Assembly (NCBI GenBank): GCA_031316255.1 | Contig: JALDQW010000001.1 | Coordinates: 1,116,001-1,180,000 of the forward strand | Origin: Nitrosomonas sp. | GTDB lineage: Bacteria; Pseudomonadota; Gammaproteobacteria; Burkholderiales; Nitrosomonadaceae | DNA: 64,000 nt | Direction: 5' to 3' | Shown here: in pieces, positions 22,601 through 32,557 of the stretch | Numbering within the stretch: the stretch's first letter is position 1 | Layout: every line of letters starts with the position of its first letter | Made by a program: the position numbers and the translations under genes | The notes under the pieces: generated by a model | The model's input: the letters and a program-made list of their open reading frames with translations, nothing else | What the model was told of the DNA's origin: nothing | The model's database searches: none

Positions 22601-22649
22601 CTTCTTTTACAAGAAGAATGGGTTGGTTAAAAAATTGTTTGAAAACAAG
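22601..22649 (-). promoter_or_regulatory. Hairpins in the cmk-rpsA gap
   Basis: Two short AT-rich stems in the rpsA leader. One pairs 22635-22639 with 22644-22648 and is followed on the minus strand by TTTTTT, like a weak terminator after cmk. The other pairs CTTCTT (22601-22606) with AAGAAG (22611-22616) close to the rpsA start. They may lower readthrough or take part in S1 autoregulation. Confidence 0.3.
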
Positions 22650-22683
22650 CCTTTTTCTACTTCATGAAACAGGCCTCAGATTT

Positions 22684-23364
22684 TCAAACCCGCTTGCTTG
22701 AACAGCATTCTCGATACCATTCAAGCACGTAATTTTGCGCTTGCAAAATAGAAAGCGAGGTTGTATCGAGCAACCTCGCATCTGAATTTTGCTGCAAAGG
22801 TGCAACGCTACGATTGCTATCCCTTTCATCACGTTTTTGGACATCCCTTTGCAATTCGTCAATATTAGCATTTATTCCTTTCTCTATCAACTGCTTATAC
22901 CGTCTTTGCGCACGTATCTCAACACTTGCAGTAAGAAAAACCTTCAATAACGCATCTGGAAATATCACTGCCCCCATATCCCGGCCATCTGTCACCAATC
23001 CGGGCAGCTGTCGAAAAGCGCGCTGGCGCATAAGCAATGATGCTCTAACTCTTGGATATGAAGCAAGTTTTGAAGCCATAATGCCGCATTCCTCAGTACG
23101 TATCTTGTCGGTAACCAAAATGTTTTCGAGGAAAACCTGTTCGTTATCAAAATAAACTTCCAGTTCTGCGGCAATCTTTGCCAGTTTGTTTTCGTCAGTA
23201 ATATCGATCCCCGCTTGCAACGCCTTTAATGCAACCAAACGATACAATGCACCGCTATCCAGATAATGAAATCCAAGTTTTTTTGCCACTAACTGTGCAA
23301 TCGTACCTTTCCCAGATGCCGAAGGACCATCGATTGTAATAACTGGAATACTGTTTTTTTCCAT
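22684..23364 (-). CDS. cmk: Cytidylate kinase
   Basis: Phosphorylates CMP and dCMP with ATP. The 226-aa protein has the P-loop TIDGPSASGKGTIAQ near 10-24, the nucleotide segment YLDSGALYR near 35-43, and DGRDMGAVIFPDA near 145-157. Length is normal. It lies 16 bases after aroA and before rpsA, the order aroA-cmk-rpsA widely seen in proteobacteria. Confidence 0.96.
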   Translation of the reverse strand: MEKNSIPVITIDGPSASGKGTIAQLVAKKLGFHYLDSGALYRLVALKALQAGIDITDENKLAKIAAELEVYFDNEQVFLENILVTDKIRTEECGIMASKLASYPRVRASLLMRQRAFRQLPGLVTDGRDMGAVIFPDALLKVFLTASVEIRAQRRYKQLIEKGINANIDELQRDVQKRDERDSNRSVAPLQQNSDARLLDTTSLSILQAQNYVLEWYRECCSSKRV

Positions 23365-23380
23365 AAATCCAATTTATCCC

Positions 23381-24688
23381 TTAGGACTGGATAATCCGTT
23401 TAAATTGATCAAAATAATCAGGAAATGTTTTGGACACACATTCCGGTTCATTGATACGCACCGGCGCCCCAAATGCTGCCAGGGAAAAACACATCGCCAT
23501 ACGATGATCATCGTACGTATCAATTGCGACACCCGATGTCAGGCCATTTTCAGGTGGCGTGATCCGCAAATAATCCGCGCCTTCTTCAATATGTGCACCT
23601 AACTTTCGAAGCTCGATAGACATTGCAGCAAGCCTGTCCGTTTCTTTCAAACGCCAACTCGCTATATTTCTAAGAACGGTAACGCCGTTTGCAAACAATG
23701 CGGTCACGGCAAGCGTCATTGCCGCGTCCGGTATATGATTACAGTCCAAGTCGATCGCTTTCAGTGACTGGCAAAATGTTTCAAAGTGCGGGCAAGCAGA
23801 CTCGATCCAGTTCTCGCCCATTTTGATATGCCCCCCCATTTTTTCCAGCGCATCAGCAAAGCGCACATCACCTTGTATACTTTCTCTACCTACACCTTGT
23901 ACCCGCACTGGACCGCCGCCAATAACTCCAGCGGCAAGAAAATACGATGCCGAAGAAGCATCACCCTCGACCATAATGTCGCCGGGACTTCGATAGGATT
24001 GATGCGCTGGCAACGTAAATTTTTGCCACGACTCATGCTCAACAATTACCCCGAACTTTCTCATTTGCGCAATCGTCAATGCGATATAGGGTTGTGAAAT
24101 TAATGTACCCGAAACTTCGATAACCGATTTTTTCCCGGTAATCGGAAGCGCCATTAACAACCCGGTTAAGAATTGACTTGATACATCGCCTTTGACGACA
24201 AGATGTATATTTTCATGATGAATTGAAGCTGGATTTATTTCCAGCGGCGGATAGCCCTGCTGCCCCAGATAATTGATATGCGAGCCAATTTGGCGTAACG
24301 CGTCTATCAAATCGCCTATAGGCCGCTCGTGCATTCGTGCAACGCCAGACATCCGATAGCGCCCCCCCATGAGTGACAGCACTGCAACCAGCGGACGAAA
24401 AGCGGTACCCGCATTTCCTAGAAACAGATCTGCTTCTTTTACTTTAAACTGACCTGCAGCACCGTTAACCTGATAGCTGTTTTCACCTGTCGGAGTAATA
24501 CCAACACCGAGTGTCGCCAGCGCTTTCAGCATATAGCCCGTGTCATCCGAAGCAAGCAAATCATGGACATGCGTAGCACCTTCTGCCAAAGCGGCGAGCA
24601 GCAATATACGATTGGAAATACTTTTAGATCCAGGTAACTGAATTGTACCCTGCGTTTTTTTGACTGCTGGCAAGTCAAGCCATTTCAT
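23381..24688 (-). CDS. aroA: 3-phosphoshikimate 1-carboxyvinyltransferase (EPSP synthase)
   Basis: Sixth step of the shikimate pathway, joining phosphoenolpyruvate to shikimate-3-phosphate. The 435-aa protein has the N-terminal [16 protein letters not shown] near 20-35, the [11 protein letters not shown] motif near 88-98 and [11 protein letters not shown] near 343-353, all active-site signatures. Length is typical. It is the first gene of the aroA-cmk-rpsA-ihfB-lapA group; about 350 bp of gene-free DNA lie upstream. Confidence 0.96.
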   Translation of the reverse strand: MKWLDLPAVKKTQGTIQLPGSKSISNRILLLAALAEGATHVHDLLASDDTGYMLKALATLGVGITPTGENSYQVNGAAGQFKVKEADLFLGNAGTAFRPLVAVLSLMGGRYRMSGVARMHERPIGDLIDALRQIGSHINYLGQQGYPPLEINPASIHHENIHLVVKGDVSSQFLTGLLMALPITGKKSVIEVSGTLISQPYIALTIAQMRKFGVIVEHESWQKFTLPAHQSYRSPGDIMVEGDASSASYFLAAGVIGGGPVRVQGVGRESIQGDVRFADALEKMGGHIKMGENWIESACPHFETFCQSLKAIDLDCNHIPDAAMTLAVTALFANGVTVLRNIASWRLKETDRLAAMSIELRKLGAHIEEGADYLRITPPENGLTSGVAIDTYDDHRMAMCFSLAAFGAPVRINEPECVSKTFPDYFDQFKRIIQS

Positions 24689-25036
24689 GGTATTTCATAA
24701 GTTTGGAAATTGGACAATAGCCATACGATATGCACGAAAAGCGAATTTCGTGTTAAAGATCAGCAGGTAGAAGTAGAGGAAATAATTTCCGCTGATTTAT
24801 TTTTCTTTAACCGACAGCTGCTAAGTTCCTCTGAGTTGCGTAATAAAAAATTTATAAATCTGTTCTGTTTAAGGTAATCTATTATATATTGATCTATTTT
24901 TCTATTTAAGAAAACGTTATTATTTTAGCATCGGTCTGCTAATCATGATTGCGCGAAATAAGTACCCATAAAACAAAAAATTGCAGACAAAGCAGACCAT
25001 AGCACCGTAACATCATTATATTTAAAGAGGATTATC
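24689..25036. other. Gene-free divergent promoter region
   Basis: AT-rich DNA between the divergent aroA and the small membrane protein gene. It must carry promoters in both directions, but no clear -35/-10 pair stood out. No ORF or RNA gene was recognised. Confidence 0.45.
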
Positions 25037-25291
25037 ATGTTTTACATGGAAGATGAAGAAATTGCTTTAATGTTTGCTCTACTGATTATTCCAGTCATCA
25101 TCTGGTTACAGATTTGGGTAAAAAAACGTCGGGAAAGTCGCAAAAATGAGCTCGGTGACGAAGAATTTGAAACTACAGGACGCGCATTTCTGTCCATTTT
25201 AGTTGAAGGCACAGCTGTTATTGGCGGACTGATCATGATCATTGTTTCATCAGGGGTCGTGATTAAATATATCATCAACTTTTATGCCTAG
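25037..25291 (+). CDS. Small two-helix membrane protein of unknown function
   Basis: An 84-aa protein with a short acidic N-terminus (MEDEE), a hydrophobic helix at about 10-29, a charged cytoplasmic loop (KKRRESRKNELGDEEF), and a second helix at about 55-80. The ATG at 25037 has an AGAGG ribosome binding site, and its hydrophobic-charged-hydrophobic plan and own gene-free upstream region support a real gene. I do not recognise the family. It is transcribed alone, with convergent topB downstream. Confidence 0.7.
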   Translation: MFYMEDEEIALMFALLIIPVIIWLQIWVKKRRESRKNELGDEEFETTGRAFLSILVEGTAVIGGLIMIIVSSGVVIKYIINFYA

Positions 25292-25411
25292 CATTTATAG
25301 GATTAGAGCCCGATAGCCGGATGAAAGCAATTATTCAATATCGGGTTCATTCAGGATAGATAAAAACCATTAGAAATCCTGAGAGCGTCCTCTCATGTTA
25401 CATTTGTTTTT

Positions 25412-27916
25412 TTATTCGTTGACTTCTTGGTAGTCTGTTTTTTTTGTTTGGGATTCATCCGCCGATTCCTTTTTGGATTTTCTCTGTTCGAACTCAAATC
25501 CAATTTTGCCATCCTCATTTCTTACCAGATACGCCGAGAAGGGTCTGCCTTTTTTAGAAATGAATTTTGTAAGCAAATCTGTTCTTCCTGTTTCAAGTAA
25601 CTTAGAAACCTGTTCCGGTTCAATCGGTCTTTCCAGAATGATTTTTCCCATTTTAAAACTACATGTACGCGAAGCACCCACTGATTTTTCACAGGTATAA
25701 CTCATACCATGCTCATATACAGCGTGCTGACACACAGGACACTTACCCAAAGGTGTCTGATTTGAGAAATCAACGGGAGCTTGGTCTTCTTCATCATTAC
25801 CAAAATCAAATTTCAGCTCAAAATCGTCTGAGAGTTTGATATTGGCGTTAAATAACCGCCCCATTTTACTGCGAAAACCTTGCAGCGGACCGACTTCTCT
25901 TTGCGTAATCAGTGTCTCCATTTCCTCAATTTCAAACTGACGCCCGGCAAGTATTTTCCATACCGCAAAATCACATTGCTGACACTTAAATTTTTTGTAC
26001 GTTTCATGCACAACACCACCGCATTTAGGACAAGGTGACTTCAGCGTAGCAAAGTCGCCCTCTATCGTTTCGCCACGATGACTTTTTGCCTGCTCAACAA
26101 TATGCTGCGTCATTTCTGCAATTTTTTCCATAAACGCGCTGCGTTTCAGTTCGCCTTTTTCAATTTGACGCAACTGAAACTCCCAATTACCCGTCAATTC
26201 CGGCGAAATCAATTCCGGAATCTTCAATCCGCGCAACAATGTAATCAATGAAAAGGCCTTTGCAGTAGGCTGCAGTTCGCGCCCCATTCTTAACAGATAA
26301 TTTTCCGAAACCAGGCCCTCTATAATGGCTGCACGCGTAGCAGGCGTTCCCAACCCTTTTGCGCTCATCGCAGCGCGCAATTCCTCATCTTCCACCAGCT
26401 TACCGGCACCTTCCATAGCTGACAACAGAGTTGCTTCATTGAATCGAGCAGGGGGACGCGTTTGATTGGCAATGATTTTAACCGCCGTGGTTGCCACAGG
26501 TTTGCCAGATTCTACCGCAATCAGTGAAGCGCCATCTTCAGCACTGTGATGTGACGCTTTGCCATACACTATCTGCCATCCGGGATTAACCATTACCTTC
26601 CCTTCCGTTTTAAAAGGCTCATTCTCTACTCGGGTTATCCGTGTCGTGATCAAAAATTCTGCCGCAGGATAAAAAATGGCTATAAAACGCTTGGTTACCA
26701 AGTCATAAAGTTTGAATTCAGCCTCATTTAATTTCTTGGGGTTGAGCAAGGTTGGAATGATAGCAAAATGATCAGAAATCTTGGCATTATTAAAAATGCG
26801 TTTATTGGGCTTGACCCAATCAGACACCAATGCCTTTTTGGCAAACTCACCATATGCAGTACCTTCAAGATTATGCAAGGTGCTCTTCACCGTATCGATA
26901 TAGTCTTCCGGCAAGGCGCGTGAATCAGTACGCGGGTAGGTCAATACCTTATGTCTTTCATATAAAGCCTGCGCCAATCCTAGCGTTACTTTAGCCGAAA
27001 AACCAAATCGACTGTTGGCATCACGCTGCAAACTGGTCAAATCATATAGAAGTGGACAAGTTTCTTTGGAAGGCTTGCTTTCTTCAGTAACAACACCGGA
27101 TTTTCCCGTACATTTAAGCCGTATGGTTTCGGCTTTCTCTTTATCCCAAATTCGGTCGGACTTAAGCTCGGCGTTTATTTTGTCTTTTTTAAACGACTCA
27201 TCGAACCACTTACCACAATAGCTGCCATTCCCGGTGGAAAATTCGCCCTGCACTTCCCAATAATCTTTGGGCTTAAATTTCTTTATTTTTTCTTCGCGCT
27301 CGACAAGAATCGCCAACGTCGGCGTCTGCACCCGCCCAACAGTTGTTTTATGAAAACCGCCTTCCTGGGAATTAAACGCAGTCATGGCTCGCGTACCGTT
27401 AATCCCAACCAACCAGTCCGATTCCGATCGACTTACAGCGGCCTCTGCCAGCGATTGAACTTCCGAATTATCCAGGAGCTTCTTAAATCCCTCTCGAATC
27501 GCATCAGGCGTCATGGATTGCAACCAAAGGCGCTTGATCGCCTTATTAACACCCGCATGCCGGATAATATAGTTAAAAATTAATTCGCCCTCACGTCCCG
27601 CATCACATGCATTGACAATGGTGTCAACATCCTTGCGCTTGATCAATTTGGTTAACAACTTCAGACGTGTTGCTGTTTTCTCGATTGGATGTAAATCAAA
27701 TCGCGGTGGAATGACCGGAAGGTTTGCAAAACTCCACTTTCCACGCTTAACTTCATACTCTTCTGGCACAGCAAGTTCGAGCAAATGACCAATTGCCGAT
27801 GAAACAATATACGCATCATTTTCAAAATAATCCGTATGTTTTGTGAAATTACCCAATGCGCGGGTAATATCCGATGCAACCGAAGGTTTCTCGGCAATTA
27901 TCAATGACTTGCTCAT
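25412..27916 (-). CDS. topB: DNA topoisomerase III
   Basis: Type IA topoisomerase that unlinks single-stranded DNA and recombination intermediates. The 834-aa protein starts MSKSLIIAEKPSVASDI (Toprim domain) and has the acidic DAGREGE motif near 105-111, the active-site tyrosine in LTYPRTDSRALP near 325-336, and zinc-finger modules near the C-terminus (CPKCGG...CQQC and CPVCQH...C). Length is longer than E. coli TopB because of these fingers. The ATG at 27916 has a GGAG ribosome binding site. Order dprA-smg-topB is the usual one in Betaproteobacteria, so this is a chromosomal copy rather than a plasmid or island one. Confidence 0.95.
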   Translation of the reverse strand: MSKSLIIAEKPSVASDITRALGNFTKHTDYFENDAYIVSSAIGHLLELAVPEEYEVKRGKWSFANLPVIPPRFDLHPIEKTATRLKLLTKLIKRKDVDTIVNACDAGREGELIFNYIIRHAGVNKAIKRLWLQSMTPDAIREGFKKLLDNSEVQSLAEAAVSRSESDWLVGINGTRAMTAFNSQEGGFHKTTVGRVQTPTLAILVEREEKIKKFKPKDYWEVQGEFSTGNGSYCGKWFDESFKKDKINAELKSDRIWDKEKAETIRLKCTGKSGVVTEESKPSKETCPLLYDLTSLQRDANSRFGFSAKVTLGLAQALYERHKVLTYPRTDSRALPEDYIDTVKSTLHNLEGTAYGEFAKKALVSDWVKPNKRIFNNAKISDHFAIIPTLLNPKKLNEAEFKLYDLVTKRFIAIFYPAAEFLITTRITRVENEPFKTEGKVMVNPGWQIVYGKASHHSAEDGASLIAVESGKPVATTAVKIIANQTRPPARFNEATLLSAMEGAGKLVEDEELRAAMSAKGLGTPATRAAIIEGLVSENYLLRMGRELQPTAKAFSLITLLRGLKIPELISPELTGNWEFQLRQIEKGELKRSAFMEKIAEMTQHIVEQAKSHRGETIEGDFATLKSPCPKCGGVVHETYKKFKCQQCDFAVWKILAGRQFEIEEMETLITQREVGPLQGFRSKMGRLFNANIKLSDDFELKFDFGNDEEDQAPVDFSNQTPLGKCPVCQHAVYEHGMSYTCEKSVGASRTCSFKMGKIILERPIEPEQVSKLLETGRTDLLTKFISKKGRPFSAYLVRNEDGKIGFEFEQRKSKKESADESQTKKTDYQEVNE

Positions 27917-28087
27917 GACTTTTCTCCAAATAAGCGAGAATCGGTCATATTTCTAATCATTATGACGACAATTTCTGATTTGAAAAATTTCGCGGGTAGA
28001 ATCGACTCATTTCCCGATGTAATTTTTAGCACATTCATTCTGGAAAAATAATTTCAAATGAAATGACAACAGACATACAGGCAAATA

Positions 28088-28549
28088 CTAATGCCTATAG
28101 TGCGAATCACTTACAATTAATAATTTCTCCAGAACCGCATCATCGGAAAGTTGGTTCTGTATCCAGAGTTCTGTTAGCACGATTAGTTTGATTTTATCCA
28201 AGCTGGAAGACACCTCATCCATCGCAATCACGCGGTCAATCAATAATTCTCTTTGCAAAGGGTTAATAATCTTTGCTTGCTCAAGGAAGTGAATAAAACC
28301 GCGTCCTTCCGTATCAATTTTCTCCATCTCAAACGCGCTAAAGCATCTAAACGAGCCATTATCTGCAAATGCAGCTGGATAGTTGCCAGTATCTTGACGC
28401 GCCAACTCAGATAACCAATCCAACGCCTGATGTATTTCTTCATCATCAAAACCAGCCAATGCCAGTTTTCGGGTAAGCGTTTCTGAGTCAGGATAACTCC
28501 CTGAGTCAAAATAATTTTCAAATAAATAATAAAGTATGTCAAACATCAT
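28088..28549 (-). CDS. smg: Smg family protein (DUF494)
   Basis: A 153-aa acidic protein starting MMFDILYYLFENYFD, the hallmark of the Smg/DUF494 family. Its biochemical role is unknown; the gene is conserved between dprA and topB, as here, which may hint at a link with DNA processing. Helical, with no membrane segment or signal. A second ATG directly follows the first, so the start is ambiguous by one codon. Confidence 0.9.
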   Translation of the reverse strand: MMFDILYYLFENYFDSGSYPDSETLTRKLALAGFDDEEIHQALDWLSELARQDTGNYPAAFADNGSFRCFSAFEMEKIDTEGRGFIHFLEQAKIINPLQRELLIDRVIAMDEVSSSLDKIKLIVLTELWIQNQLSDDAVLEKLLIVSDSHYRH

Positions 28550-28673
28550 AAAGCTCTAAAATATATCAATATACTTACAGCATAAGCTGATTAATCACTG
28601 GGCTTCAGACTAAATCAAATCAGCCATGTACACTGTAACAAAAAGACTCAGCATTTTATTCTTTTTTACTGTT

Positions 28674-29771
28674 TTATTTCGTAATTCTCTGATAGCAACC
28701 ACCCGGCAGACTGGCAACATAACCATCAAGTTCAAGCGTTAATAGCATGGCTGATACAGACTCAACCGTCAAGCCACTACGCATACATAACGTATCCACA
28801 TCGACAACATCATAACCCAAATACTTGAGCAGCAAAGTATTTTCATTTGACAGCTCAAAACCACCCGGCTCAATCATGCTTTGTTTATTTTGAGTGACAG
28901 GATAATTCAATTCATCAAGAATATCCTGAGTACTTTCAACCAGTTTCGCACCTTCCTTGATGAGTGCATGACACCCTTTTGATAATGGAGAATGAATAGA
29001 ACCCGGTATAGCCAGAACCTCGCGTCCTTGTTCCAACGCTTGTCTGGCTGTAATTAAAGAACCGCTGCGCAATGCAGCTTCAACGACCAAACAACCCCGA
29101 CTCATGCCACTGATAATTCTGTTTCTTCTAGGAAAATTTCTACCAATGGCCGGTGTGCCCAATGGCAACTCTGAGATCAGCGCGCCGTCTTGCGCCAATT
29201 TATGCGCTAATGAATGATTTTTTGCCGGATATACGATATCCAACCCGGTGCCCACAACAGCAATACTTGATGCGTTTCCTTGCAATCCGCCACGATGTGC
29301 GGCAGTGTCTATGCCAAGCGCCATGCCGCTGATGATGCAAATCCCGGCATTACTGATTGATCCTGCAAACGCTTCCGCATTGGACAACCCTTGCGGCGTT
29401 GCATTGCGACTACCCACCACCGCGAGCGCCGGATTATTCAGAAGCTCACGCCTGCCCTTGAAATAAAGCAAAGGGGGCGGATCCGCAATATTAAGCAACT
29501 GGGACGGATAGTCATTATCCGCAAAAGTAATAACCGAATTGGCAGAATCTTTAAGCCAGTCCAGTGTACAAGCTACTCTTTTTGAATCAGCGCCATTTTT
29601 AATAAATTTGGCAACCGATCTTTTGACAACGCGCTCAAGTGCGGCTTCAGGCGCCGCTAAAACTGCTGTTGGCGTCCCAAATGCAACCAATAATCGCCGG
29701 ATGGATTCATCACCTACACCTTTGATAAGACAGAGTTTCAACCATGACTCGATATCGGTTTCATGTTTCAT
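28674..29771 (-). CDS. dprA: DNA processing protein DprA
   Basis: Binds incoming single-stranded DNA and loads RecA during natural transformation. From the ATG at 29771 it is 365 aa: an N-terminal SAM-like helical region, a Rossmann-fold core with AVVGSRNATPQGL near 114-126 and ISGMALGIDTAAHRGGL near 142-158, and a C-terminal winged-helix (DML1-like) domain near 300-365. A TTG at 29834 would add 21 unrelated residues. Family length fits. It is followed by smg and topB. Confidence 0.93.
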   Translation of the reverse strand: MKHETDIESWLKLCLIKGVGDESIRRLLVAFGTPTAVLAAPEAALERVVKRSVAKFIKNGADSKRVACTLDWLKDSANSVITFADNDYPSQLLNIADPPPLLYFKGRRELLNNPALAVVGSRNATPQGLSNAEAFAGSISNAGICIISGMALGIDTAAHRGGLQGNASSIAVVGTGLDIVYPAKNHSLAHKLAQDGALISELPLGTPAIGRNFPRRNRIISGMSRGCLVVEAALRSGSLITARQALEQGREVLAIPGSIHSPLSKGCHALIKEGAKLVESTQDILDELNYPVTQNKQSMIEPGGFELSNENTLLLKYLGYDVVDVDTLCMRSGLTVESVSAMLLTLELDGYVASLPGGCYQRITK

Positions 29772-29884
29772 GTTTTTGTTTTGAGAACGCTCTACTCCGC
29801 CAGAATATCTAAGATTGGAGTATTCCCGCAACAAACATTTGCTGTCAAGCCAAACCGAGGCCCATTTTCATCGACTACTTCAGC

Positions 29885-30922
29885 TCATGGATTCTTCACT
29901 GCATCCAGAATTTTGATTGTAGCGGTACTGTTAACAACAAGCGCATAGGACACATGATCAAACACCCTAAATACAAAAACCAGGCCAGTACGTTCTTCAG
30001 GCAACTCAATCATTTTTCCATCGGGCATGCGAGTTTGGCTTCTACGATAAACCGCAAGAACATGGCCCATTTCCAAACCATTCTGCATACCTCTATTCAA
30101 CGTAATAATAGAACCTTTGCCAATTTCTGTAACGCCGCCATAAACAGAAATTATCCGTCCGGTAATAAACACCTCTGGAGCATGCGGTGCATAATTGTTG
30201 AAGACAATTCCGGGTGCGGGTACAAGGCGATCGCCTTTTAAAATCTCTTGCGTGGAATGTGTAATCACTGCTGTGCTAATCTCATCAAAAACTTTAACAC
30301 TGGCATTGCCCAAATACTCAGCCTCATAACCGATTACCTGATTATTCTGATCAGGATCCCTCAATGGTTTGCCAGTTCGAAAAATTTGCCAGGCTTTGCC
30401 CAAATCATACGGCATGTTGCCGATGTAGACTGTGTTTCCCGCACTCAAAACAACTCGATTGTCGCTCGTTCCCAGTAAATAGGGCGCCTGCACAAGACCG
30501 TCTTGTTCCACAACCATCGGCTGGCTGAGAAATGGCTCTATAACAGATGCGGGAATACTTGGAATAGCTCTTGATTTTACCTGCTCAATACGTATTTGCG
30601 GCGATAATTTGACGGTCCTCTGATCACCTTCGCCTTTTATAAGCCGCAGGCGGTTACCTTTCAGTGTTTTTTCCAGAGCAATAATATCGCCCGGAAAAAT
30701 ACTATGCGGATTTTTCAATTGATCGCGATTTAGTCCCCAAATTTCAGGCCAGCGCCATGGTTCTCTCAGAAATCGTGCCGCAATCCCCCACAACGTGTCG
30801 CCTTGTACAACTTCATATCGATCAGGAATATCACTTTTTAATAGACCATGATCAACAGCTTTGACAGACAAAGCGGAAAAAAGGCTTAAACACAGGATTA
30901 TCGATATAATTAGCTTACGCAT
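29885..30922 (-). CDS. LysM domain exported protein
   Basis: An exported peptidoglycan-binding protein of 345 aa. It has a signal peptide (MRKLIISIILCLSLFSALSVKA) and then one LysM domain at about 34-83 with the core YEVVQGDTLWGIAARFL and NPHSIFPGDIIAL. The remaining 260 residues are beta-rich and resemble the long tail of LysM proteins found next to dprA/def in Betaproteobacteria. The ATG at 30922 has a GAGG ribosome binding site and gives a clean signal peptide; the frame stays open to 30976. It is divergent from def. Confidence 0.87.
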   Translation of the reverse strand: MRKLIISIILCLSLFSALSVKAVDHGLLKSDIPDRYEVVQGDTLWGIAARFLREPWRWPEIWGLNRDQLKNPHSIFPGDIIALEKTLKGNRLRLIKGEGDQRTVKLSPQIRIEQVKSRAIPSIPASVIEPFLSQPMVVEQDGLVQAPYLLGTSDNRVVLSAGNTVYIGNMPYDLGKAWQIFRTGKPLRDPDQNNQVIGYEAEYLGNASVKVFDEISTAVITHSTQEILKGDRLVPAPGIVFNNYAPHAPEVFITGRIISVYGGVTEIGKGSIITLNRGMQNGLEMGHVLAVYRRSQTRMPDGKMIELPEERTGLVFVFRVFDHVSYALVVNSTATIKILDAVKNP

Positions 30923-31026
30923 GAAATGACCTCGGCGACAGAAAATAGTTTTAGTGAGCGCAGAATTACTCACCAATGATACGGTCTATATCGTCTGTTC
31001 GATTTGATAAAATAGATAATTTTTTT

Positions 31027-31530
31027 ATGGCTATTCTAAAAATTTTACAATACCCTGATGAAAGGCTTCATATCAAAGCAGCGCCGGTTGCTCATGTGAA
31101 TGACAAAACGCGCACGCTGATTCAGGACATGGCTGAAACAATGTATGCGGCACCAGGCATTGGCCTGGCCGCCACACAAATTGATGTACATGAACGCATT
31201 ATTATTATTGATATCTCTGAAACACACGATCAACTGTATGTTCTTATTAATCCAGAAATCATTTCACGCGACGGATCATTTGATTACGAAGAAGGCTGTT
31301 TATCCGTTCCCGGAATATTTGGCAAAATAAAACGCGCTGAATCAATAACGGTTAAAGCACTGGATACTGATGGCAAACCCTTTACACTTGACGCAAAGGG
31401 ATTGTTGGCTGTGTGCATTCAACATGAGATGGATCACCTTGAAGGCAAGGTTTTTGTAGAATACTGGTCCAAATTTAAACAATCCCGGGTTTTGGCAAAA
31501 TTAAAGAAGCAACAACGCGGAGCAATGTAG
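31027..31530 (+). CDS. def: Peptide deformylase
   Basis: Removes the formyl group from the N-terminal Met of new proteins. The 167-aa protein has all three motifs: GIGLAATQ near 44-51, EGCLS near 90-94, and the metal-binding HEMDH near 132-136. The ATG at 31027 gives [14 protein letters not shown], the family N-terminus; the frame is open from 30976 but those codons are not homologous. First gene of def-fmt-rsmB-DUF4390-ntrY-ntrX. Confidence 0.96.
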   Translation: MAILKILQYPDERLHIKAAPVAHVNDKTRTLIQDMAETMYAAPGIGLAATQIDVHERIIIIDISETHDQLYVLINPEIISRDGSFDYEEGCLSVPGIFGKIKRAESITVKALDTDGKPFTLDAKGLLAVCIQHEMDHLEGKVFVEYWSKFKQSRVLAKLKKQQRGAM

Positions 31531-31600
31531 TGTCCTGTATTATTCTTTCTGACTTTTTCCAACATTGCGTGCCATTTAAGACTGAAAAACAATCAGCATC

Positions 31601-32557
31601 ATGAAAATAATTTTTGCGGGAACACCGGTTTTTGCAGCAACAGCACTGGATGCGCTGATCGCTGCGGGTCATGAAATTGCACTGGTACTCACTCAACCGG
31701 ACCGACCAGCGGGCAGAGGAATGAAAAAGGTCGCCAGTGCGGTCAAACAACTGGCTGAAAAACATAAACTGCCTTTAATACAACCACAATCTCTGAAAGA
31801 CCCGGAAATGCATCAGCAATTGCGTGCTGTCAGTGCTGATGTCATGGTCGTAGCTGCTTATGGTTTGATATTACCCGATGTCGTGTTACCAATACCCCGT
31901 CATGGATGCTTAAACATTCATGCATCCCTGCTACCCCGTTGGCGCGGCGCGGCGCCGATCCAAAGAGCGATTCTCGCCGGTGACAAAGAAACGGGTATCA
32001 CCATTATGCAAATGAATGCGGGGCTTGATACGGGCGGCATGTTATTTAAAGAAAGCATGGCTATTTCACATGATGAAACAACACATACGTTGCATGACAA
32101 ATTATGCAAACTTGGAGCAGATGCCATTATCAACGCTTTGAAGTTACTCGAGCGCGACAAACTCACTCCGACACAGCAGGATGAATCCCAGGCCTGCTAT
32201 GCTGCCAAAATCAAAAAAAACGAAGCACAAATAGACTGGCAGCAGCCCGCAGAAGAAATTGAACGTAAAATTCGCGCCTTTAATCCGTCACCAGGCGCTT
32301 ATACGCGCTTTCAAGGCGTTAACATCAAAATTTGGCAGGCAAAAATGATACCAGGGGATTCCTGCCAAACGGGAAAAATTATTGCAATCGCGCATGACGG
32401 GATTTTTGTTGCTTGCGGTCAAGGCCAACTCCGACTTGAGATCATCCAAAGACCTGGCGGAAAACGATTGCATGCAAATGAATTCCTGACCGGATTTAAT
32501 CTGCATGCCGGGGATTATTTTGACACCCCTGATGATTTAGCTGTAATACATGATTAA
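31601..32557 (+). CDS. fmt: Methionyl-tRNA formyltransferase
   Basis: Adds the formyl group to initiator Met-tRNA. The 318-aa protein begins [19 protein letters not shown] and carries the catalytic segment [17 protein letters not shown] near 106-122 with Asn, His and, later, Asp in [13 protein letters not shown]-terminal OB-like domain follows from about 210. Length is normal. It lies 70 bases after def and overlaps rsmB by eight bases. Confidence 0.97.
   Translation: MKIIFAGTPVFAATALDALIAAGHEIALVLTQPDRPAGRGMKKVASAVKQLAEKHKLPLIQPQSLKDPEMHQQLRAVSADVMVVAAYGLILPDVVLPIPRHGCLNIHASLLPRWRGAAPIQRAILAGDKETGITIMQMNAGLDTGGMLFKESMAISHDETTHTLHDKLCKLGADAIINALKLLERDKLTPTQQDESQACYAAKIKKNEAQIDWQQPAEEIERKIRAFNPSPGAYTRFQGVNIKIWQAKMIPGDSCQTGKIIAIAHDGIFVACGQGQLRLEIIQRPGGKRLHANEFLTGFNLHAGDYFDTPDDLAVIHD

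Noticed and set aside
30976-31026. Longer def start
   Set aside because: The extension is not part of the deformylase fold; the ATG at 31027 gives the conserved N-terminus.
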